Source of the DNA: Acidobacteriota bacterium
GTDB lineage: Bacteria > Acidobacteriota > Terriglobia > Terriglobales > Acidobacteriaceae
Direction of reading: 5' to 3'
Assembly: GCA_013289875.1 (NCBI GenBank)
Contig: JABCZC010000029.1
Coordinates: 1 to 60,056, forward strand
Length of the DNA: 60,056 bases
In this document: positions 18,962-27,256 of the stretch, piece by piece
How the letters are laid out: the number at the start of each line of letters is the position of its first letter
How positions within the stretch are numbered: the stretch's first letter is position 1
Notes under the pieces: model-generated
What the model saw: only the letters and a program-made list of their open reading frames with translations
Database searches by the model: none
Told to the model about the DNA's origin: nothing
Position numbers and translations under genes: made by a program

Positions 18962-20357
18962 ATTTCTCCATCCGCCGGTACAGCGCCCCGCGGCTCAGGC
19001 CGAGGGCTTCTGCCGCCTGGCTCACGTTCCCATTGGAACGCGACAAGGCTTTGCGGATGAGAATACTCTCTACTGCTTCCAGGCTCATCTCTTCGAGCCC
19101 CTGATTCGACACGCGCGCCGCGCTCAATCCCAGATCGACTGCTTCAATCTGCGTCCCGCGCGCCATCAGTACAGCGCGTTCGATAGTGTGATCTAGCTCG
19201 CGCACATTGCCCGGCCAGGAGTGCTGCAACATCGCCTGAACCGCTCCGGAGTCGATACCCTGCACCTGCTTGCGATACCGCTGGACGTGGCGGGCGAGGA
19301 AATGCGCGGCCAGCGGCGGGATGTCTTCGCGTCGCTCGCGCAGCGGCGGCAGGTGAATCTCGACGGTATTGAGGCGGAAGAGCAGATCGCCGCGGAATCT
19401 GCCGGCCTCGACTTCGGCGCGCAGATCGGCATTCGTGGCCGAGATCAGGCGCGCGTCGACGCGGCGGGTTTTCGACGAGCCCACGCGCTCCATCTCGCCG
19501 GTCTCGAGCACGCGCAGCAGCTTGGCCTGCTGGCGCATGGGAACGTTGGCTATTTCGTCGAGAAAAAGCGTGCCGCCATCTGCCAGCTCAAAGCGTCCGA
19601 TGCGTTCGGTACGGGCGTCGGTAAAGGCGCCCTTCACGTGGCCGAAAAGTTCGCTCTCGAAGGTGCCTTCGGGGAGGGCACCGGTATTCACGGCTACGAG
19701 CGAGCGCGAGGCTCGCGCAGAAAGCGCATGCAGCATCTGCGCGACGACTTCTTTGCCCGTCCCGTGCTCGCCTGTAATCAGCACGTTCGCGTCTGAGGGC
19801 CCGATGCGCGCAATCGTCGCCAGCACAGGCTGCATCGCCGGAGCGGTCGCAATCAGCTCAGGCAGATTCTGCGCCCGCAGCAGGCGATTCTCCGCCTCCA
19901 GCCTTTGCGCACGCCGCACCGCGTGATGCAGATCGATCTGCGTGCGCAGAATCGACAGCAGTCGCGCATTGTCCCACGGCTTCTGGATAAAGTCCTGGGC
20001 GCCGCGGCGCATGGCCTCGACGGCGACTTCCACATTCGCCCACGCCGTCATCACGATCACCGGCATCTGGCTGTCGTGCGCCTTGATCTGCGTCAGCAGA
20101 TCGAGGCCCTCCTTGCCGGAGGTCGTATCGCGCGTATAGTTCAGGTCGATCAGCAGTGCGTCGTACGATCCCGACTTCAGCGCCTCCAGCACCATGAAGG
20201 GCGACCGCGCCTTCTCCATGCGAAAACCCTCCGGCTCGAGCAGCAGTTCGAGTGCGTCGAGAATATGCGGCTGATCATCTGCTACTAAAACAGACGGCTT
20301 CCGGCGCGGGACTGCCGTGCCGATCTCCCTGTCTCCGTGATGTGCAGCAGTCGCCAT
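18951..20357 (-). CDS. NtrC-type sigma-54 response regulator
   Basis: A 468-residue bacterial enhancer-binding protein. The receiver domain is at about 22-135 with phosphorylation site D71 and K126. The AAA+ domain has Walker A GEHGTGKE (196-203), Walker B-type GGTLFLDEIANVP, and a Fis-type helix-turn-helix at the C-terminus (SNGNVSQAAEALGLSRGALY). The sigma-54 contact loop reads GAFTDA (243-248) in place of the usual GAFTGA. It follows tolC by 24 bases and overlaps the kinase gene, so it is likely made with, and controls, the efflux genes. Activation of sigma-54 promoters is family knowledge; the target sites are inferred. Confidence 0.9.
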   Translation of the reverse strand: MATAAHHGDREIGTAVPRRKPSVLVADDQPHILDALELLLEPEGFRMEKARSPFMVLEALKSGSYDALLIDLNYTRDTTSGKEGLDLLTQIKAHDSQMPVIVMTAWANVEVAVEAMRRGAQDFIQKPWDNARLLSILRTQIDLHHAVRRAQRLEAENRLLRAQNLPELIATAPAMQPVLATIARIGPSDANVLITGEHGTGKEVVAQMLHALSARASRSLVAVNTGALPEGTFESELFGHVKGAFTDARTERIGRFELADGGTLFLDEIANVPMRQQAKLLRVLETGEMERVGSSKTRRVDARLISATNADLRAEVEAGRFRGDLLFRLNTVEIHLPPLRERREDIPPLAAHFLARHVQRYRKQVQGIDSGAVQAMLQHSWPGNVRELDHTIERAVLMARGTQIEAVDLGLSAARVSNQGLEEMSLEAVESILIRKALSRSNGNVSQAAEALGLSRGALYRRMEKYGI

Positions 20358-20381
20358 GGCTGGTCCTAAAGTAGTGCAAAA

Positions 20382-22367
20382 TTACGGCTGCATGTGCGTG
20401 ACCACACCGGTCTTCGCGTCCTCGATCGAAACTCCCGTGCGGTCCAGCGTCGTGCCGGTGGCGCGGTCGATATCGACTTTGGCCTTTTCAAAGGCGTCCT
20501 GCGCGACAACCAGCGCGGATTCGGAGACGGCAAGCGCCTGTTCCATGGTGAGAGTGTCGTAGGTGGACATGGCTCCGAGCTTCTGTTCCTGCTTGGCGAT
20601 ATCGAAGGTCTTCTGCGCGAGGTCGCGGGCCTTCTGAGCTGCCTCCACACGTGCCTGGGCCTGCTGGAGCGCGTACTGCGAGTTGCGAACGTCGAGCAGG
20701 ATGCTCTTTTTCGACTGCTCGTAGGTCAACTCTCTCTGGCGATAGTCGAGCACGGCACGGAACTGGTCGGCCTTGGCGAGACGGTTACGAAGGGGCACGC
20801 TGAGCTGGAAACCAACCTGATATTCGGGGGACGAGTAATTAAAGGTGTCTTCAAAGGCTCCGGGAAAACCGGGGGGGAGGGTCGTTGAGCATTCTTCCTT
20901 GCCAAGCGCACAGGCGGGGTTGGGCTGGCCGCCGTAGCCGGCGCCGATGAACTCTCCGTAGAGGGAAAGCTTTGGCAGCAGCTCGTTTTTGATGGTCTTG
21001 AGGTTGTTCTGCGCGATCTCCATGGCGATTGCATCTTCAGAGACGTCGGGACGGTTCTTTTCGGCTTCTGCAATGAGCTGGTTGATAGGCTGGGTTGCGT
21101 TGGGGTCAGGTGAGCCGATGAGATCGAGTGGAATGACCGGCATCTCGGCCAACGCGGGATCACTGACCGTTTTGGTGAGCGCGTTTTTGATGAGAAGCTC
21201 CTGCAGCTTGAGCGCCGCCTTTGACACTGTAAGATCGCCCTCAGCGCTAGCCACAGCCGACTGGTCTTTCATGACCTGCATGGCCGGGACGTTCTGGAGC
21301 TCGAGTTGCTTCTGGTCGTCGGAAAGAGTTTCGTTGGCGTAGGCGAGCGAATGTTCCTTAATCTGGGAGTCCTGGTAGGCGTTGACGAGATCCCAGTAGA
21401 TGTTTTCGACCTGGCTAATGGTGGCGATCACCTGTGCTTTGAAGCCGAGATCGATGAGCCCCAGATTCTTCTTTGCAATGTGAATATAACGCTGGTTGGT
21501 GGCGAATCCGAAGCCCTGCAGGAGCGGTTGGTTGACCGTAAAGTTAAAGCCCGTGGTGATTTGCGGACTGAGGACGTTGAAGATGCTGTTCGTGGTCTGC
21601 CGGAAGCCATACGACGCAATGCTGAAATTTGTACCCGTGGAAAAAGCCTGCGAGTAACCGGACTCGAATTCGATAGTGTTGGTTTTTAGGACGGGGACGC
21701 CGCTCTGAATGGGGTTGATCTGAGTCAGGGTGGTGTGATCGACAAACCCCTGAATGAAGAGCGAAGGATCGAAGGAGGGAACGGATGCGCCGTTGCCGAG
21801 GGTATTGGTCACGATGCCTCCAGCGCCGGCCGCGGTGACGCCGCTTGAACCGCCTCCGCCGCCTGCTCCGGATGAACTGAAGCCACCCTGCGTTCCCTGG
21901 ACGATGTTGGTGTTGACGCCATTAACTTGACCTCCGGCCTTGGTGCGCAACAGGTCAGCCTGGGCGGTCGGGAAGTTGTAGCGGAAGTAAGCGATGTCAA
22001 GGTTGTTTTCCAGGGCGAGCGCGATTGCGTCTTGCAGCGCGAGATAAAGCTTGCCGTCACGCTCGAGGCTTTGAAGGCGCGGTGAATTGGTGAGATTGAC
22101 CGGCGGCACTGTGCTGGGCTTGTACGGCGCCAGTGGATTACGCGAGTGCGGCAGCTCTATGTGAAACGGAGCTTGCGCGGCGACCGACTGCACCTGCTGA
22201 GCCTGCTGGGCGATGGTTGTCGATGTTGCCGGCTGTTGGTCAGCCGGCTGTGGAGCATCCGGGGCGGGAGTGCTCTGCTGCGTTGGACTCGACTGCGGCG
22301 CGCTCTGGCCAAAACCGTAAGGTGCAAGCACGACGCACAACGCAGCCGCACAAATCCTTTCATGCAT
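20382..22367 (-). CDS. TolC-like outer-membrane efflux protein
   Basis: A 661-residue outer-membrane channel of the OEP family. A signal peptide (HERICAAALCVVLAPYGFG) is followed by a Gln/Pro/Ala-rich linker of about 60 residues and the two repeats of long coiled-coil helices typical of TolC (for example LALENNLDIAYFRYNFPTAQ and ARVEAAQKARDLAQKTFD). A glycine-rich stretch with GGFSSSGAGGGGGSSG interrupts the first half, a loop insertion making the protein larger than TolC's usual ~450-500 residues. The start at 22367 opens the signal peptide. It starts 11 bases after the upstream ABC gene and probably forms the outer end of a tripartite pump. Confidence 0.88.
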   Translation of the reverse strand: MHERICAAALCVVLAPYGFGQSAPQSSPTQQSTPAPDAPQPADQQPATSTTIAQQAQQVQSVAAQAPFHIELPHSRNPLAPYKPSTVPPVNLTNSPRLQSLERDGKLYLALQDAIALALENNLDIAYFRYNFPTAQADLLRTKAGGQVNGVNTNIVQGTQGGFSSSGAGGGGGSSGVTAAGAGGIVTNTLGNGASVPSFDPSLFIQGFVDHTTLTQINPIQSGVPVLKTNTIEFESGYSQAFSTGTNFSIASYGFRQTTNSIFNVLSPQITTGFNFTVNQPLLQGFGFATNQRYIHIAKKNLGLIDLGFKAQVIATISQVENIYWDLVNAYQDSQIKEHSLAYANETLSDDQKQLELQNVPAMQVMKDQSAVASAEGDLTVSKAALKLQELLIKNALTKTVSDPALAEMPVIPLDLIGSPDPNATQPINQLIAEAEKNRPDVSEDAIAMEIAQNNLKTIKNELLPKLSLYGEFIGAGYGGQPNPACALGKEECSTTLPPGFPGAFEDTFNYSSPEYQVGFQLSVPLRNRLAKADQFRAVLDYRQRELTYEQSKKSILLDVRNSQYALQQAQARVEAAQKARDLAQKTFDIAKQEQKLGAMSTYDTLTMEQALAVSESALVVAQDAFEKAKVDIDRATGTTLDRTGVSIEDAKTGVVTHMQP

Positions 22368-22378
22368 GCGAATACCCT

Positions 22379-23083
22379 TCAAGACGCTCCTACCCCCGCA
22401 TTCAACTCCGGATTTGCAGTGTCCTGCGTCATCCATCCATCGCGAACCTCGATCACCCGATTGCCATAGCTCGCATTTACTTCGGAGTGGGTTACCTGCA
22501 CAATCGTCGTGCCCTGCTCATTCAGCTGCTTGAAGAGCTCCATGATCTCCTTTGCCTGGCTTGAGTGCAGATTGCCGGTCGGCTCGTCCGCAAGCAGCAG
22601 CGCCGGTTTGTGGATGACCGCGCGCGCGATGCCAACCAGTTGTTGCTGGCCGCCAGAGAGTTGCGATGGATACAAGTCCTTCTTGCCGACAATCTGAAAT
22701 CTATCCAGCGTATCGGCCACCATGCCCTGCCGCTCGGCGCGCGGCATGTTCTTGTACGACAGCGGCAGGTCGATATTTTCCTGCACTGTCAGATCGTCCA
22801 GCAGGTGATAGCTCTGAAAGACCATGCCGACGTTCCGCTTGGCCAGTTCGGCGCGATTCTTGCGATTCATCGCGTGCACCGGCTCGTCCTTGAACCAGTA
22901 CTCGCCCAGCCATTGATCGTCAAGCAGCGCGAGCACATTCAGCAGCGACGACTTCCCCGCGCCCGAGGGACCCATGATGGTCAGAAACTCGCCTTCGCGG
23001 ATGTCGAGATGGATGCGCCGCAATACCCACGTCTGCCCCGCGCCCGTCTTGTAGCTGCGTTCGACGTTCCTTAGTTGAATCAT
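22379..23083 (-). CDS. ABC transporter ATPase (MacB/LolD-like), second copy
   Basis: A 234-residue ATP-binding protein of the MacB/LolD/FtsE group. Walker A GPSGAGKSS, Q-loop FQSYHLLDDLTV, signature LSGGQQQLVG, Walker B LLLADEPTGNLH and the H-loop histidine in VTHSE are present. Two positions differ from its neighbour: the signature reads QQQLVG rather than QQQRVA, and the D-loop reads GNLHSS rather than GNLDS. No permease domain is fused to it. It is in an operon with a second ATPase, an adaptor and TolC; how two ATPases share the work is unknown. Confidence 0.9.
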   Translation of the reverse strand: MIQLRNVERSYKTGAGQTWVLRRIHLDIREGEFLTIMGPSGAGKSSLLNVLALLDDQWLGEYWFKDEPVHAMNRKNRAELAKRNVGMVFQSYHLLDDLTVQENIDLPLSYKNMPRAERQGMVADTLDRFQIVGKKDLYPSQLSGGQQQLVGIARAVIHKPALLLADEPTGNLHSSQAKEIMELFKQLNEQGTTIVQVTHSEVNASYGNRVIEVRDGWMTQDTANPELNAGVGAS

Positions 23084-23227
23084 TTCTCTACCCCTCGGCC
23101 GCGCGCCGGATTTGCCCTGTATTCACGCGAGCTGCGCGCATGGTGCACAAATCTTACGCGCAGCACCGCCCCGTCCGGCTGAACCGGCCTGTTCCTGATC
23201 CCTGATCCCTGTTCGCTAATCTCTGCT

Positions 23228-23950
23228 TCAGCGCGCTTCCAGTACCGATTCGAGCGCGTCCCCCTCTGCGACTACCTTGCCATCGAAGAGATGAACGTTG
23301 CGCTCCGCATGCCGCGCAAAGCGAGGATCGTGCGTCACCATGCAGATCGTTGCGCCGTCGCGGTGCAGATTCTGCAGCAGCTCCATCACCGCTTCGCCGT
23401 TGCGCGAGTCCAGGTTTCCAGTGGGTTCGTCAGCCAGCAGGATCGAGGGCGACCCGGCCAGAGCGCGCGCCACAGCGACACGCTGCTGTTGACCGCCGGA
23501 GAGCTGCGAAGGATAGTGCTTCATGCGATGCGCCATGCTCACGCGTTCGAGCGATTCCTGCACGCGGCGCTTGCGCTCGGTCGACGACATGCCTGTGCGG
23601 TAAGTCAGCGGCAGCTCGACGTTCTCATATACCGTGAGGTCGCCGATCAGGTTGAAGCTCTGAAAGATGAAGCCGATTTCCTGGTTGCGAATCCGCGAGC
23701 GCTGCGCGAAGTTCAGGTTCTCGACCGCGTGGCCGTTCAGCAGATACTTCCCGTTTGTCGGCGTGTCCAGCAGCCCGATAATCGAGAGCAGCGTTGACTT
23801 GCCGCAACCCGACGGGCCCGACATCGCCACATACTCACCCTTTGCAATCGTCAGGTGAATGCCGGAGAGGGCGTGCGTCTCGATTTCGTCCGTGTAAAAG
23901 ACCTTCGTGAGACCTTCAATCTCAATCAGCGACTGTCTGGTTTCCATCAT
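23228..23950 (-). CDS. ABC transporter ATPase (MacB/LolD-like), first copy
   Basis: A 240-residue cytoplasmic ATPase with all standard motifs: Walker A GPSGCGKST, Q-loop FQSFNLIGDLTV, signature LSGGQQQRVAVARAL, Walker B ILLADEPTGNLD and the H-loop in MVTHDPRFARHAERNVHLF. This is the sequence style of MacB-type export ATPases that pair with FtsX-like permeases. The start at 23950 is chosen because AAGGAG lies upstream; a frame start at 23983 has no ribosome binding site. It follows the adaptor gene on the same strand. No permease is encoded in the operon. Confidence 0.92.
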   Translation of the reverse strand: MMETRQSLIEIEGLTKVFYTDEIETHALSGIHLTIAKGEYVAMSGPSGCGKSTLLSIIGLLDTPTNGKYLLNGHAVENLNFAQRSRIRNQEIGFIFQSFNLIGDLTVYENVELPLTYRTGMSSTERKRRVQESLERVSMAHRMKHYPSQLSGGQQQRVAVARALAGSPSILLADEPTGNLDSRNGEAVMELLQNLHRDGATICMVTHDPRFARHAERNVHLFDGKVVAEGDALESVLEAR

Positions 23951-24064
23951 TGCTTCGCGCTCCTTAATTTTTGTGTTGCCCAATCTCTGAGAACTACTTC
24001 GCCGCCCAACGGAAGGCGCCGCTTAAGCCAGTACCTGGATACACGCCCGCAGTGCGGTCCCCAC

Positions 24065-25330
24065 TCAGTCCAGGCGGACCTTATCCGTGTTGTCGTACCT
24101 CGACATGTCGGAAAGAATGACGCGGTCGCCCTCTTTCAAACCTTCGAGTACCTGAATCTGCGTTACCGATGCTCTGCCGACCTTCACCTGCACCCGGGAC
24201 GCGGTCTTGCCGTCAGGATCGATCCTGAACAGGGTGATCGTGCTGTTCTCGTTGCCAAAAGCCGGACGGCCTACATACAGGACATCCGACAGCCTCTGCA
24301 AGTCGATCGTTCCATCCACGCTCAACTGCGGAACCGCCCCTGGAGGCAGCGGCCCATCCAGTGCTACGTCAACGGTGCGCGTTCCGTTCACTACAGCGGG
24401 ATCAATTCGGGTAACATGGCCCGGAACGATGCCGTTGTGTGTGTCGATTTCGGCAGGCTGTCCGATCAGAATGTCGTGCGCCTGGGTCTCGGCGATCTGC
24501 AGGGCGGCCTTGAGCTTGTCCATCTGAATGACCTCGGCGACCGAGGTTCCCACGGTCACATGTTGGCCGACCTGCACTGGCGTAGCCAGCGGCGCAAGCG
24601 CGCCGGAGATACCGGCCCGAATCTGAAGGGCGTCGGATTGTTTCTGGTAGAGGTCGAGCTGGGCCTTGGCCTGGTCGATCTTGGCCTGCGCGGAGGCAAG
24701 CTGGACCTCGATCGCCTTCTGGTTTACCTCGATCTGTTCCAGACTGATCTTGTGCTGCGCGGTGAGCTGCTCGGCCTTGTTTTTGGAGGCATTCATCGTC
24801 ATGCCCGAGATCACGCCCAGATCGTAGAGCTTGTTGTCGGTCTGCGCTTGCAGCACGTCCTGCGTGTAGTCAGAGTTGACCTGAGCCGCGGCGGCCCTCT
24901 TGTCCATCAGGGTGCTTTGCAGTGTAGCCTGCAGGCTCTTGTAGTCGGCCTGAGCGCCTTTGAGGGCGAGCTGTGCATTAAGCAGCTCCTGCTGAAGCTG
25001 GGGGTCGGCCAGATCCATCAGAATAGTGTCCGGCGTAACCATCGTGCCAGGCAGAGCGCGGATGCGAACTACCGTCGCGTCCGTCTGCGTGGGGATAAGT
25101 TCTATGCTGTCCTCTCGCGGTACCAGCGTCCCCAGCCCGCGTACCTGCCGGACCATCGGGCCACGCTTAACCGTGTCGGGCCAGATCGTGCTCGCATCTA
25201 CCGTCGGAGCAGCTGGCTTCAGGCGATACACGCCCACCGCTGCCGCCGACAAAACCACAAGTCCCATCACAGCCCAAATCAGGTTGCGGCGAAACTTCTT
25301 CTTCTTAATATCGGGGCGGGAAATATCCAT
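24065..25330 (-). CDS. periplasmic adaptor (HlyD/MacA/RND MFP family)
   Basis: A 421-residue membrane-fusion protein that bridges inner-membrane transporter and outer-membrane channel. One N-terminal anchor helix (about 17-36) follows a lysine-rich start (KKKKFRR). The lipoyl/hairpin region runs from about residue 70 (LIPTQTDATVVRIRALPGTMV) through the coiled coil QLQQELLNAQLALKGAQADY, then back through AGISGALAPLATPVQVGQHV, and ends with beta-barrel and membrane-proximal domains. First gene of the operon that continues with two ATPases, TolC, NtrC-type regulator and kinase. Confidence 0.9.
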   Translation of the reverse strand: MDISRPDIKKKKFRRNLIWAVMGLVVLSAAAVGVYRLKPAAPTVDASTIWPDTVKRGPMVRQVRGLGTLVPREDSIELIPTQTDATVVRIRALPGTMVTPDTILMDLADPQLQQELLNAQLALKGAQADYKSLQATLQSTLMDKRAAAAQVNSDYTQDVLQAQTDNKLYDLGVISGMTMNASKNKAEQLTAQHKISLEQIEVNQKAIEVQLASAQAKIDQAKAQLDLYQKQSDALQIRAGISGALAPLATPVQVGQHVTVGTSVAEVIQMDKLKAALQIAETQAHDILIGQPAEIDTHNGIVPGHVTRIDPAVVNGTRTVDVALDGPLPPGAVPQLSVDGTIDLQRLSDVLYVGRPAFGNENSTITLFRIDPDGKTASRVQVKVGRASVTQIQVLEGLKEGDRVILSDMSRYDNTDKVRLD

Positions 25331-25344
25331 TGCGTTTCTCTATC

Positions 25345-25468
25345 TGCACGCCATCCGCCACTCCGATCCGCGTCACAAGCCACACAGATAGAATGGCTTA
25401 CCCAAAGCACTAAGCCGCCACCTGCCAGCCTTCATGATCATTTCCGGAACCAATTGTCCGTTTCCGGA
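25345..25468 (-). promoter_or_regulatory. candidate enhancer sites and sigma-54-like promoter
   Basis: TTTCCGGA occurs twice exactly 20 bases apart (25441-25448 and 25461-25468, plus-strand), and TGTCCG/CGGACA flank a short palindrome there. About 80 bases nearer the adaptor gene, the minus-strand reads TGGCGG-N5-GTGCA (25360 to 25345), which keeps the GG and GC of a -24/-12 promoter but not the full consensus. This is the layout expected for an NtrC-type activator. The promoter match is weak and would leave almost no 5' leader. Confidence 0.3.
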
Positions 25469-25656
25469 CACGGAGAAGTCATCGTGGCGATTCCCAGCGG
25501 TTCTTTTGATCGCAGGCTTAGCTGCTTGGTGATGCAGGGACACACCACAGCCGCTGGCATTCTGCTCGACACTGGCGCCGTGGGAGCATCTGCCCCGCAA
25601 ACATTGAACAAGCTGCAGTTTCGATGAGATCCGCTGTTGGCTGACTAAAGCTCAGT

Positions 25657-26079
25657 TCAGTCGAGTGTTTCGGGGTGGAGGGCGATTTCCTTTTCGCCCG
25701 CACCCTTCTTCTCCCAGTACTTACGAACCCAGGCTTCGAAGGTCTTGCCTGCGGCGGTGTCGCGTCCGGTGAATGCCAAGGCGGCAATGTCGGAGTAGGG
25801 GATGGTGAGCCTGGTCCGTTCGTTTGAAGGAATAATGCGGACAGTGGAATCGGCGAGTGTGGATCCGGTGCGGCGATCGAACACGTACCCATTTATCGTC
25901 CGGCCGTCTTTGAGGGTGAGGGTGACGTCGCCGCGATAGTCGAAAGCCTTCTCAAAGGCGGCGTGAATCTCTTCGTCGCTGGCCAGGGACGGAATCCAGC
26001 CCTCAAGCTGTTCGCGTTCGCGCCCTTCGGCTACTTCCAGTTCGTCTGGATTGACTGTGTGCGCCGGCTGGGCGGTCAT
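25657..26079 (-). CDS. unknown protein of the hopanoid operon
   Basis: A 140-residue soluble protein with no signal peptide or membrane segment. Its ATG overlaps the hpnH stop (ATGA), so it is translated with the hopanoid genes. The N-terminus is acidic and helical; the middle has beta-strand patterns (DVTLTLKDGRTINGYVFDRR, then STVRIIPSNERTRLTIPYSDIAALAFTGRD), a pattern like a small beta-barrel that reads as a conserved acidobacterial family. I cannot assign a function. The frame downstream, up to the ABC adaptor start, is a ~325-base gap holding only the candidate regulatory sites. Confidence 0.7.
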   Translation of the reverse strand: MTAQPAHTVNPDELEVAEGREREQLEGWIPSLASDEEIHAAFEKAFDYRGDVTLTLKDGRTINGYVFDRRTGSTLADSTVRIIPSNERTRLTIPYSDIAALAFTGRDTAAGKTFEAWVRKYWEKKGAGEKEIALHPETLD

Positions 26080-27209
26080 GCGGTTGTTCCCTGCGTTTCG
26101 ACGACGTTGACTTTGGTTTCGATCTGAATGAGCGGGTTAAAGCTGTGCACCGGCTTGACCGGCTCGTTGAGCAGATCGAGCGCGCCCTTGTCCTGATAGG
26201 CATCGAAGAAGACGGCGATGGCGGTGTCGATCAGTCCGCGGAAGGAGCCAAAGGTGTAGTAAACGCCCGAGGCTTCGTATCCGGAATGGACCATGCAGTT
26301 GGCGCACTTGGGATTGCCGGATTCGGTCCCGTAGTTCGACCAGTCGGTGGTGTCGATGAGTTCCTGAAAGGTGTCGGCGTAGCCGTCCTGCAAGAGATAG
26401 CAGGGTTTCTGCCAGCCGAAGACGCTGTAAGCAGGCATGCCCCACGGCGTGCAGGTGAACTCGCGCTTGCCCATGAGGAACTCCATGTACATGGGCGAGG
26501 CATTGAACTTCCAGCTCCTCTTGCGGTTGGAGAGGATGGAGCGGAAGAGACGGCGGGAACGCGCGCGGCCGAGGAAATGTCTCTGGTCCGGAGCCTTCTC
26601 GTAGGTGTATCCGGGCGCAACCATCATGCCCTCGACGCCAACCTCCATCAATTCATCGAAGAAAGCGCGGACGGAGTTCGGGTCGGCTCCATCGAAGAGT
26701 GTGGTGTTGGTGGTGACGCGAAAGCCGGCGGCGATCGCCGCCTTGATCCCGTCGAGCGCGATGTCGTATCCGCCTTCGCGGCAGACGGAGAAGTCGTGGT
26801 GCTCGCGCTGGCCGTCGAGGTGGACGGAGAAGGACAGATATTTGCTGGGCTTGAAAAGGTGAAGTTTTTCTTTAAGAAGCAGCGCGTTCGTGCACATATA
26901 GACGTACTTCTTGCGCTCTACCAGGCCTGCGACGATCTGGTCGATCTGGGGATGCAGTAGAGGTTCGCCACCGGGGATTGAGACCATCGGCGTGCCGGAT
27001 TCTTCGACCGCGCGAAAGCACTCTTCGGGAGTGAGCTCCTGCTTGAGGATGTGGGCCGGATACTGGATCTTGCCGCAACCAGCGCAGGCCAGGTTGCAGC
27101 GGAAGAGCGGCTCCAGCATGGTGACCAGCGGGAAGCGCTTGCGCCCTTTAAGCTTTTGGCCGAGAACGTAAGTCGCGACGGTCCACGCCTGTGAAATTGG
27201 TACTGCCAT
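26076..27209 (-). CDS. hpnH: radical SAM adenosyl-hopene synthase HpnH
   Basis: Radical S-adenosylmethionine enzyme, 377 residues, that joins the 5'-deoxyadenosyl group to hopene, the first step in making extended (C35) hopanoids. The cluster-binding CxxxCxxC is at C38/C42/C45 (FRCNLACAGCGK); SIPGGEPLLHPQI is the GGEP motif, and CTNALLLKEKL, FSVHLDGQREHHD and the C-terminal TPWGMPAYSVFGWQKPCYLL segment are typical of HpnH. It lies 47 bases after the squalene-hopene cyclase on the same strand. No hpnG or other downstream hpn genes follow here. Confidence 0.93.
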   Translation of the reverse strand: MAVPISQAWTVATYVLGQKLKGRKRFPLVTMLEPLFRCNLACAGCGKIQYPAHILKQELTPEECFRAVEESGTPMVSIPGGEPLLHPQIDQIVAGLVERKKYVYMCTNALLLKEKLHLFKPSKYLSFSVHLDGQREHHDFSVCREGGYDIALDGIKAAIAAGFRVTTNTTLFDGADPNSVRAFFDELMEVGVEGMMVAPGYTYEKAPDQRHFLGRARSRRLFRSILSNRKRSWKFNASPMYMEFLMGKREFTCTPWGMPAYSVFGWQKPCYLLQDGYADTFQELIDTTDWSNYGTESGNPKCANCMVHSGYEASGVYYTFGSFRGLIDTAIAVFFDAYQDKGALDLLNEPVKPVHSFNPLIQIETKVNVVETQGTTA

Positions 27210-27256
27210 GCTTTGCGTTTCCTCCGGGGCGGATCAACATCCGCCAATCGGCTAAA

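Noticed and set aside
23084..23227. Possible sigma-54 promoter between the ATPase genes.
   Set aside because: No GG-N10-GC pair close to the consensus was found in that gap.
23855..25627. Plus-strand frame of 590 residues opposite the efflux adaptor and first ATPase.
   Set aside because: Antisense to two well-supported genes with full domain matches; no protein family seen.
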